64,000 bases of DNA from Cordylochernes scorpioides (taxonomy: Eukaryota > Arthropoda > Arachnida > Pseudoscorpiones > Chernetidae): the NCBI GenBank assembly GCA_030710605.1, contig CP092877.1, positions 70,038,527 through 70,102,526 on the forward strand. The letters are read 5' to 3'. How positions within the stretch are numbered: the first letter of the stretch is position 1; the number at the start of each line of letters is the position of its first letter. Both the position numbers and the translations under genes were made by a program. The notes under the pieces were generated by a model. The model worked only from the letters and a program-made list of their open reading frames with translations. It had not been told where the DNA came from and made no database searches. Below are positions 47,501 through 59,500 of the stretch, in pieces.

Positions 47501-50500
47501 TTATGATGTTCAGAGCTCCTCCTGGGTTCACTCCACTGTACCAACTATGCTTAAGTGGGATCCTCCAGTTCTTGTTTATTTTTGTTTTGGCTATTGTTTC
47601 TATTTCTTTAAGTTATTTTTCTGTGGCAAGGTTTCTTTTGTGCCTTTTTTCGCTAGCACATCAGCAAGTTTGATCAAGTAGGCACACCAACAATATATTG
47701 CACCAAAACCTTAACCAAGACTTGTTATATGAGACTGGTCCCATTTATCATCCTCTTATTACATGTGCGTGCTACAGTGACTGCATAGCTGTTACTGATA
47801 TGTTGCCTAGAAAAGCCTTATTTGGATTTGATCTTCGTTATCTCGTGAATCTATTAGAAATTTCTTTAGTGAACCTTCTCTCTTTATACAGTAGAACTTC
47901 CATGAGAGGACACTCCTGCTAGATGCGAGACAAAGGACAGTTTTCATGACCAAAATGACCATTTTTACTATTTAGTAACTCTCCGGTAAGAGGACACCTC
48001 TTTTTAAATACACTTTGGCTCTGTAATTAGGTGTCCTTTACAGGGAGGTTCTACTGTATCTAATTGCACAGAGTGGAACTCTTAAACCTCGTGATGGTTG
48101 GTATTAGTCTATAGCTCCCCAGAGTCCAGAAGAGGTGTGTGTCCCAGGCGGACCTTCTACTTCTATCTACCAGCGAGCCCAACGGACTGTGCTATGTGGA
48201 GACAGCGGAGTTGGACGGGTGAGTACAGACTCAGCAGGTGGGCTGTAGTGGAGACTGACTGGCTGTGCCGCAGAGAGACCAACCTCAAGTGTCGCCAAGC
48301 CCTTCCTGTTACTGCAGCCTTGGGAGACAACATCGACAAGCTAGCTGACTTCAAAGGTGAAAACCCTTAGCTTGACAGTCATTGGTCAAACTCTGAAGTA
48401 ACCAGTATAATCTTGCCATCCTCATGTGATAAACCAGAATATGCAAATATGTTGGTGTTACACAATTTGCTTGCTGTAATTTTTACCTATAACATGTTTA
48501 TCTTTATTATTATTATCATTGGCAACCAGCTAACAACTGGTACTTTCAATAGATAAAAATGGAACAATTTTAAAAATTGTGAATTTTAAATTGCTGTAGG
48601 GGAATGGCTTGACCCAAACAAAATATGTTATTTGCATATTATTTATATATGTAACTAAGGTAATTTACATAGAGTGTGTGCGTGCAGGAGAGATAGTGTG
48701 TGAGCCACCCAACAACAACCTGATCAAGTACGAGGGCACCCTGTACTGGCGCGGGCAGATGTACTCCCTGGACAATGACAAACTTCTGCTCCGCGGCTGT
48801 GTGCTGAGGAACACTCGCTGGTGCTTCGGGATTGTTGTCTTTGCCGGGCGTGACACCAAGCTGATGCAGAACTCTGGCCGCACTATCTTCAAACGGACTT
48901 CTCTGGACCGCCTGCTAAACCTTCTCATCATTGGGGTGAGTCCAGAAGTTGTTTGGCCTTGTTAGCTGTAGGTTTGTCTATCCTACATTGATGGAAAGTC
49001 AGAGGAAGTCAAATCGCACCTTGACCATCAACACAAAACTACTTAGGATTCGTGAATTTTGGTAGAAAACTCTCTACTCTCTTAAAAAAATATATATAGT
49101 TGAAGCTGTGAGTACAGCTCATTATTTTTTTTAATTAGGGATAATTCCCTTTTGTGTCTTCTTCTGTAATGGGAAAATACTTTAGAGAGCCTGGCTCATC
49201 AATGGTAAACCCTCATAGCAGTTAAAGACCACTTCATTATTGAGTAAGGGCTGCTCATTTTATAGCTGAGGTGTATGTATTTAAGGACATTTTAAGATCA
49301 GTATAAATTTATGCAAATTCATGCATCGAGGATTCCTACCAGAGACCCTCCAATTATTGTTATTCTGGCAGTAAGTCCCTTTGATGTTGCTTGTCTTCTT
49401 CTCAGAGAGGAAAAATGTCAAGTGTGTAAAGGTGAAGCCGGCTGACATGTAGGGTTGTGTTGTTAGATTGTGTTCTTTCTCCTGAGCATGTGTCTGTTCT
49501 GCATGCTGGCATCTGGGCTGTGGGAGAGGTCGACTGGACAGTACTTCCGCATCTACCTGCCTTGGGACAGCATCGTGCCTAGTGACAACAAGCTGGGAGC
49601 CTTGGTGATTGCCTTGCTGGTCTTCTTCTCCTACGCCATAGTCCTCAACACCGTGGTGCCCATCTCCCTCTATGTCTCCGTCGAGGTCATCCGCTTTGTC
49701 AACAGCCAGTGGATCAACTGGGACCTGAAGATGTACCACGTGGAGAGCAATGTGCCTGCCAGGGCTCACACCACTACCCTCAATGAGGAGCTGGGGCAGA
49801 TTGAGTACGTCTTCTCGGACAAGACTGGCACCCTGACCCAGAACATCATGACTTTCAACCAGTGCTCCATCATGGGGCAGTTATATGGGGATGTCACGGA
49901 CCCAGCCACGGGGGAGGCCCAGGAAGACATGGTGCCCATAGACCTCTCTTCAACCCCCTCTACGAGCCCAACTTCAGGTTCTATGACAAGAAGATCCTGG
50001 ATGCCATCCTGTCCAATAACCCAGAGGCCCACAAGTTCTTCCGGCTCATCGCCCTGTGTCACACCGTCATGTCAGAGACCAAGGATGGTGAGTTATGTCC
50101 CCAGGGTTTCTGTCACAGAATTTTGTTAGAGGGTAAACACAAGGCACAATTTGGATTATAGATTATAAACACAAGGTAATAAGACCAAATAAATAAATAG
50201 GTGTGTGACGTTTGGGTAACAACACTCTTATCGAAACTTCACACACCTATTTATTTATTTGGTCTTATTACCTTGTGTTTATAATCCAAATTGTGCCTTT
50301 CTTTTCTCTTCACTATTTTGATATGGTATAATTGGGTTTAAAGTTTAGAATCAAAAGGTAACAAGACCCAATCCAAATTATTGAAATGTTTGTTCTAAAT
50401 TTCTGTCAATACTACAAATTATTGTTCTTTTATATAAGAAAAGGAACTGCTTGTTCTCGATTGCTTGTATACAAGTCTATTACAAGCCCTTTCATTCTTT

Positions 50501-53500
50501 TTTTCCCCTATTTGATACATTGTAAATAACATTGTTATTCCTGTATATACCCTCTTCCACTCAGAGAATCTGTATAAGACCAAAAGGTCTTAATAAAGCT
50601 TTTTGTTGTTGTTGAAATGTTTGTGACCTTTCGGTAACAGCATTGTTACCATCATCAGACAAAGTACTAAATGAGAAAATAATATATATCAGAGCGCGCA
50701 TGCCAAAAATAGTTGGTAACAAGGCTGTTACCAAAATGTCAAACACCTTTGAATAATTTGGATTTGGTCTTTTGATTCTTCATTATTTTGTTCCTTTTTT
50801 CTCCCAACATGTTAAAGATATCAGTAGAACCTTCTCCATGAAAGACCCAAAAGGGTGAAATCACCCAAAGCATAGAAGCTCCTGGTTATCCATAAAGGTG
50901 GTCTCTTATTGGAGGTGGGGACACATATAGCTAAACCTCCATGAGAGGTGGCCAACTCTAGAAGTATCCATGTTTATGGGTGGTCTCTCATGGGAGCTGG
51001 TGGTTCTACTATTATCATGTCAAATCTATTTGTGTGATTTTACAAAGGCTTATGAGAGGATTAGCAGTATTTACAGATATTGCCCAAAATTACCTTTCTA
51101 CCTAAACACCAAGAAATTCTTTGACCATCTTGGGTACCCCAGCCTACACCACACTGAGTCTGTAACACATGTATTTGACTGACTTTGCTTGGTTTATCAA
51201 ATATACAGTGGTACCCTCGACATACGAGCGCCCCAACATACGAGTTTTTCGAGATACGAGCCGACGAGCAAGTGATTTTTTTGCTTTTAGTTACGAGCAA
51301 AATTCAAGATACGAGTTCGGTTCGGTAGTAACACGCAGTCGCGCCATCACGATCAGTTAGCAGCGTGCTTCCGCTGTGATAAGTTGTGTTTTGTGTTCGC
51401 GTTTTGTGTTGCGTTTACATTTACAGTTTTAGTTCATTTATTTTTATAATCATGGATCGGAAGAAAGTTTGTGAAAAGTCAAGTGCTAAGAAAAAGATGA
51501 TGAGTATTGAATTAAAACGTGAAATTTATACAAGTGAGATAAAGGAGATCTTAGGAATGTGGGAGAGAGTTTCACAGTTCGTGGAAAAAAAAACACCCAG
51601 AAAAAGTTGCAACAGGTCGTGCATTTGACCTTTTTAATGACACTTGCCTAACTCATTTCCGGAACATTCTGAGAGGGAGGAAGAAACAAACCTCCTTGGA
51701 CATGTTTTTTTCTAAACGGCCTACAGGTGAAAGCGAGAAAAATGTAGCGAAAAAGGCAAAGACCAGTGAGGATATCTAATTTATTTCTTTACATTCTCTT
51801 TTTTGTTTTTGTGCAATAAATATTTGATATTTATAAATACGTTTTTATTATTTAAAACCACGTAACAAAAATAACTGGGGTGACATTTTGGAGGTTGGAA
51901 CGGATTAATGGTAGTTCAATTGTTTTGTATGGGGAAATTTGCTTCGAGATACGAGTAATTCAAGATACGAGCAAGGTTGCGGAACGAATTAAACTCTTAT
52001 GTCGAGGTACCACTGTATATATTTTGGCTTAATATTTGGTGGATACACACAAATAACAAAATTTATGTTTAGTTACTATTTATGTCAATAGATGGAGCTA
52101 ACCATCTTGAAATGTTCATTTGTCTCATCATCAATATACAGTAAAACCCTTCTATAGTGAATCCCAATGGACTGAGGATTATTTCAGGTTTGTTATAAGG
52201 GAAGGTTCGCTACACAGTAGAACCTCCCTTTAGCGGACATCCCACTAGCAGCGGACACCTCTCCACAAAGGACAGTTTTTATTTGCCAAATTACCATTTT
52301 TTACTATTTAGCAACTCTCCGGTAAGAGGACACGTCTCCCTAAAGGACACTTTGGCCCTGTAATTAGGTGTCCTTTACAGGAAGGTTCCACTGTATATTC
52401 CAGGTTCATTATTACTGTCATTATTTTGTCCTTAGATCTTTCTTTTATCTTCACTTTCTTGCCACCCTCCCCACTATATTTGTTTAGATTAAAGAGATAG
52501 AACCCATAGTGTGTATGTCCTATATTTGCCTGAATCACCCTGTTCCATTAAAATTTTCTACTTTCTTATCTCCACTCAATCATATTAGTCAAACAAGCCT
52601 GTAGAGCTTAAGACTTTGGATGGTGTCTGCTGGGGAAGAGTAGAGCTCATCAATGGATGAGCCAATACAGTCAATAATGTGGTTTGGGGTTGCAGGTTGA
52701 GAATTGCTCTTAGTACATAGTGGGAAAACCTTGCAACCATTCTGGAAAGTCATTGTATGTAGATGACCAGACTTAAATCTGGAAATCAATGACTGATGTT
52801 CCCCTGGGAGGAGGAGAGAATGTCCCTTCTGCTCTGTTACAGTCAGGTGCAGCAGTAGATCCATCAAAGTGAGGATGGGAGTTGTGTGCTGCAGGGAGAC
52901 TGGAGTACCAAGCCCAGTCTCCTGATGAGTCAGCCCTGACCAGCGCAGCCCGCAACTTTGGGTTTGTATTTAAGGTGAGGTGGCCGCCATTCCTTGCCTC
53001 AACCAAGTGATGACATGGATGTGTGCCGCAGCACCGTACCCCGGCCAGCATCACTCTGGAGGTGATGGGGCAGGAAGAAGTAGTGGAACTTCTGGCCATC
53101 TTGGACTTCAACAATTTCCGCAAGAGAATGTCGGTGGGTAGCTTGTCCTCTCTTTGTACAGCCAGTGAAATATCTAACTTTTAGTCGTCATTAGATATAT
53201 GCATATTACAAAACTATTTTAGACACGTAATATTCTTTTTAAAATAAAACAATTTCTACTGCCCTTACTGCAACGAAAAAAAAAATTTAAAGGGAGGGCC
53301 TGACTCATCAGCAGTGAACCCTCCCAGCGGTTTTGCCAGTTTAATCTACCATAAAAACCGCTGGGAGGGTTCACCACTGATGAGCCAGGCCCTCCCTTTA
53401 ATTTTTCCATTGCAGTAAGGGCAGTAGAAATTGTTTTATTTGAAAAAGAATATTACGTGTCTAAAATAGTTTCGTAGTTTGATAACAGATGGTGCGCTAG

Positions 53501-56500
53501 TGCATCGTAAGATATATTCATACTTATACTGCTTTTCACATGTGTAGACATGTGGTGGTGCACTTACAGTAAAAGCAGTCACTAACTTCTACCCACTATG
53601 ATTATGATGGCCTGTACCACGTGTACTAGGGATTAAAAAAAATCAGACTTATACGTCTGTGTGTGGGTTTTGTTTATAAAAGAAACATTCGTGCTTAAAT
53701 GCTTTTATTTATATTATATACAACTATGTACAATGTACATGGTACTTCTGCCACAGCTGCAGAGTTTGGTGGAGAATTGCCAGCCGGTCTCTCCAGTTGT
53801 CTTTAGAGAAGATAATATTTTCTCTGTTTCATAATTTGTGTAGTCTTACTTCATAATGTCTTCTTTAAATATAGGAGAGTGTATCACAATGGTGGGTGGG
53901 TAGGTAACAAGGCCAAATTCAAATATCTATTCTATATGCAATATACCATCTTCAGATTAAAGTGTGGTGGCTATACAGAAAGGTCCCGTATAGAATACAT
54001 ACAGTCCAACTTCTTTAATTTAACACCCCAAGAAATCAGAATGTTTAGTTAAATTAAAGTTGGTGTTGAATTATAGTTGGTTAAAGTAACAAGGCTGATT
54101 GGGATTTGAAAGTTATAGTAACTATATTGGGATTCCAAAAACTGTTGCATTGAGTGTAAGTGTTGAATTAAAGAGGTTATACTGTACATGGTCTTGTTAC
54201 CAAGTTATATCTTATTACAAAGACCAAGAGTGTAGTTAGATCATTGGGGTGTTGTAGGTAATTGTCCGCGAGGAAGGCAAGATCAACCTCTACTGCAAGG
54301 GTGCGGACTCAGTCATCTTCCAGCATCTCCATCCGGACTCTGCAGCTGTCAAGCTACAGACAGTCCAACATCTCAATGTAAGATGACTACTGCACTACAC
54401 CCGACAGTTCTAACCCCACGGCCACTGTAGAAGTTTGCTGGGGAGGGCCTACGGACCCTGTGCATGGCCATGAAGGAGCTGGAGCCAGCAGAGTTTGAGG
54501 ACTGGAGCCGGCGCCATCAGTTGGCAGCCACGTCACTGGAGCAGCGGGAACAGAAGGTGGAGGAACTCTACGAGGAGATTGAACAAAACCTCACTCTGCT
54601 GGGAGCCTCCGCCATTGAGGACAAGCTTCAAGATGGAGTCCCTGATACCATTGCTACCCTGGCACTGGCCGGCATTAAGATCTGGGTGTTGACTGGGGAT
54701 AAACAAGGTGAGGTCCACAGTTTATTTGCATACTTCCCCGCTATGCTAATCAAAAATGCCATATTCCCTCATTGAGTCTTTGTCTTCCTCGAAAATGTGT
54801 AAGATTGATGATACCTGCTGGTTATGCAAATCAAAAATATGTATTGTCATAAATATCCCATTATGTGCAGTTTTTTCTCTCTTGGTAAACATGGGTTTTA
54901 TAGCCATAAGAAGGTGGTGTGTAGGGGTAATATCATCCAAGTTGTAGTGCTGGGTGTTACAACTAGCTGGCCGGAGACCAAGCAAGCTAACCAGGCTGAG
55001 GTGTGTACAGAGACAGCCATCAACATCGGGTATTCCTGCCAGCTCCTGAGTGATGAGATGCTGGACATCTTCATTGTAGATGAGGAGACCCACAGTGAGG
55101 TGGAGCGCAAACTCACCTCCATCCTGGACAACATTGCCACTGCGCGGCGCACCCTGCCCCGCACCACCAAACTGGGCATCTCTCCTCTCTCCCCCACTGA
55201 ATGTCCCATAGACCAGGAGTTTGCCTTGGTGGTCAATGGCCACAGTTTGGTACGTCTCCTTGTGTTCAACACAAGTGTTGGATATGTGTGATGCCCGCCA
55301 TCTAGTATCAGAAATTCAAACTATTTTTGACATGTATATATTTCTTTTTTTTAATTACTACTGCTTTGACTGCAATTATAAAAATAATGGGAGGGCCTGG
55401 CTCATCAGTAGTGAACCCTCCCAGCTGTTTTGCCAGTTTAATCTACCATACTGCTCTATTATTGTATTTTCCTATTCTTTTTTTTATTTATATATACAGT
55501 AGAACTACCTCCCTGTAAAGGACACCTAATTTCAGAGCTAAAGTGTCCTTTAAGGGAGAGGTGTCCTCTTACTGGAGTGTTGCTAAATAGTAAAAATGGT
55601 AATTTTGCAAATGAAAACTATCCTTTTATAAGAGGTGTCCTCTAGTGCGAATGTCCTCTCATGGAGGTGTTCTACTGTATAATTGCAGTAAGGGGGGGCA
55701 GTAGAAAATTATTTTATTTAAAAAGAATCATACGTGTCGAAAATAGTTTAAATTTCTTACATAATTCAAACAGATTTATTTATTTTTACCCTCTTTTACC
55801 TGTGTGTCAATAGAAAAGGGTAAAAGCTACGAGGGTTGTCCGTTAAATAAGTTCCACAGAAGGTTTTCATACAGAAAAACATGTTTATTTGCCCTGAACT
55901 ATACATTTTAGAAAATATCAGACGTTTTTTTCATTTTTCTACATATTCCCAGTTTCGTTCACGCATTTTTTGCATTCGGGACACCCACTTATGCAACCCA
56001 GAGTCAAATAACTCTGCCGCCTGGCCGCGTAGAAAGCCTAAAACCGCTTCTTCCAACTCGTCATCGTCCTGGAATTGGGTTTCACCCAGGTTTTTCTTCA
56101 ACTCGAGGAAGAGATGGAAGTCACTAGGAGCTACGTCCGGGCTGTAAGGTGGGTGTAACACCAATTTCCATCCAAATTCTTCGATGAGGGCGGTGGTTTG
56201 TCGGGCGGTGTGCGGCCGAGCGTTGTCGTGGTGAAAATGCACCCCTTTGGTTAACATCCCTCTCCTCTTGTTCTGAATCGCGCGTCGAAGTTGTTTTAAG
56301 GTCTCACAGTACCGGACGGAATTGATTATTGTACCCCGACGCATAAAGTCGCACAACAATAGGCCCTTTCGGTCCCAAAAGACGGTAGCCATAAGTTTCC
56401 CGGCAGAAAGCGTTTTTTTAAACTTTAGAGGTTTTGGCGAAGAAGTGTGCTTCCACTGCTTGGATTGCTCCTTTGTCTCCGGTGTGGTGTAGTCCAGGTC

Positions 56501-59500
56501 TCATCACCAGTAACGATCGAATCCAAGAATTCCTCTCCGTCAGTTTCGTGGCAATCGAGAAATTTCTGGGCCGCTTCAACCCGCTGCCGTTTATGGTCTT
56601 CAGTCAGCATTTTCGGAACCCATCTTGCGCAGACCCTTGGATACCCTAAATGTTCACGCAAAATATTATCGATGGTGGTTTTACTGACATCAGGAACCAA
56701 ATTGCAGAGCTTCCGCACAGTAATCCGTCGATCTTCAAGCATTGCCGCTTCGACTTTGGCAATGGTTTCGTCCGAAATCGATGGCCGTCCAGCACGCGGT
56801 TCATCCTGGACGTCTGTTCGGCCGTTTTTAAATTCTCTGACCCATCTGCGCAACATCCCGGAACCTATACACCCTTCTCCATACACTTGACAGAGTTCAG
56901 TATGAATGTCCTTCGCCGAATTCTTCTTTGCGGCCAAAAAGCGAATTACTGACAGTAATTCGCAGCTGACGGGAAGCTCCATCACTAACGGCTGCTCAGT
57001 CAAGACTAAGCTTACCAGCGACGTGGCTTTGGTGAAAAATTGGAGTGGGGGAAAACAAGCTACGAGCCCGTGCAGTCGGCTCGCGCCTAAAAGCGATCCT
57101 CATGACAGTGGTGCCCCGTGGAACTTATTTAACGGACAACCCTCGTATTATCCTTCCCAACTTGTGATGAGCTACAATTTGGATTAAAGAGACAAACCAC
57201 AAGGTAACAAGACCAAATAAGTAAGGTATTGGTGATGTTTCAGCCTTACCATTTTCAGACCAAAAGTATGGATTGTGCCATTATGTAATACAGTAGAACC
57301 TCCATGAGAGGACACTCGTGCTAGAGGACACCATTCTACAAAGGACAGTTTTAATTTGCAAAATTACCATTTTTACTATTTTGTAACTCTCTGGTAAGAG
57401 GACACCTCTCTCTAAAGGACACTTGCAGTCCTGGATATTTCCAGTTGGTCTCGAGGACCACACCATCACCATCTCCTCGGCGGCGAAGTACGCAATCTAC
57501 GTATTCTTCGTAGATTGCGAAATGCGTGGTGTCGCTGGAGACCCACTGGCGATTCTCCACCAAACTCCGCAGCGCTGGCAGAGGCGCCATATTCATTGTA
57601 CATAGTGTATATAATGCATATTATCTTTTTTTTTTAATAGTGCAGACTGTGCACTTTGTATGTATTGACAAGATGTCAATAAAATTATTTTAATTGTCAA
57701 TTGTCTAAAGGACACTTTGGCTATGCAATTAGGTGTTGTCCTTTTACAGGGAGGTTCTACTGTATTCAATACTAGCCAATACTTTTGTCTGAAGATGGTA
57801 GCAATGCTGTTACCAAAATGTCATGTATAATTGTCTCTTATTTGGTCTTGTTACCTTCTTGGGTTTTAAAGTTGGACCACAATTGTGGCATGGAGTGGGA
57901 ATGGTGACAAAGAGATTGTGATGTGACAGGTCCACGCCCTGGATCCATCCCTGGAGCTGTTGTTCCTAGAGGCCGCCACCAACTGCCGCTCAGTCATCTG
58001 CTGCAGGGTCACCCCGCTACAGAAGGCACTGGTGGTGGAGCTGGTCAAACGCCACAAGAAGGCAGTCACCCTGGCCATTGGGGATGGGGCCAATGATGTC
58101 TCCATGATCAAAAGTAAGTACAATTCTACTCTCCTAATGGAACTAAGGCCCTTACTGAAATTTGAAGTGATTTTTTAAAAAAATAAATAAGGTACTATTT
58201 GGATTATATAAACACAAGGTGATAAGACCAAATCTAAATAAATAAATAGTGTGTGACGCTTCTGTAACAACGCTCTTACCAAAATGTCACGCACTATTTA
58301 TTTATATGGATTTGGTCTTATTACCTTGTGTAGGAAAAAGAACTTGGATTTATAACAAGGTAATAAGACCAAATCCAAATAAATAGTGTACGACGTTTCG
58401 GTAACAGCGTTGTTACCATATTCAGACAAAAGTGCTGAATGAATACCTACAGATTCAATACTTTTGTCTGAAGATGGTAACAACGCTGTTACCGAAACAT
58501 CACACACTATTTATTTATTTGGATTTGGTCTTATTATCTTGTGTTTACAATCTATAATACAAATTGTGTCTTATATATCAACTTGGATTTATCGTTGTCT
58601 TCTCCAATACATAATGGGTGATTGATCATCGTGAGGGATATCATTGTAAGCCGGCAATGAGAGAGAATCTGTATAAGACTAATGTCTTATTAAAGGCCTT
58701 GTGTGTAATTCTATATACAGTTACGAGCGTCATTTTTCATCTCTTAATCAGTTTTCGTCTCTGTCACCGATTGCTTTTTTTTTTTGGAATGGCGCCCTCC
58801 TATTGGTTGGCTACGCTCACGCCACCTTTGCCCCCACCCCCCACTTGCTTTTTCGTTTTTGTAACTATTGTGTTGGAGCGGGTCGCTCCTTAAATAAATG
58901 CATATATTAGTTAATAACCAAATGGAATCCTCTTTCTTTTTCCCAGTAAGAGACGCCTACGGAAGCCAACAGTACATAGACAGATAAAGCACATAGGCTA
59001 TAGTTATTAACTAATATATGCATTTATTTAAGGCGCCAATTTATAATTGTAACAAATAGTATTTGAATCAAAACATTCAATCGGGTAAAACACGGGCGTT
59101 GCCCGGGTCATTCGGCTAGTATAGTTATATGGGTCTGGTGAATCCCCCCTGTAATCTCCATCCTTACAGCTGTACAATGATGTGGATGTGTGTACAGCCG
59201 CCCACATTGGAGTGGGGATCAGCGGAGGCCAGGAAGGCATGCAGGCTGTCCTGGCTTCTGACTACTCCATCGCCCAGTTCCGGTTCCTGGAGCGACTTCT
59301 GCTGGTCCATGGCCGCTGGTCCTACCTGCGCATGGCTAAGTTCCTCCGTTACTTCTTCTACAAGAACTTTGCCTTCACCCTCTGCCACTTCTGGTACGCC
59401 TTCTTCTGTGGCTTCTCCGCCCAGGTGAGTCTTTCTACCCGTGTTTGGTCTTCTTGTATTGGCAAATTTATATCTAATGGATATCTTCAATTCTTTTGAT

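Noticed and set aside
49281..49769. 162-residue minus-strand open frame
   Set aside because: Antisense of flippase exon 8; no independent homology.
54746..55272. Minus-strand open frames of 124 and 165 residues
   Set aside because: Antisense shadows of flippase exon 13, whose plus-strand reading is strongly conserved.
58618..58910. Open frames of 69-91 residues in flippase intron 14
   Set aside because: They lie across a Helitron and a LINE-like 3' end; translation is incidental.
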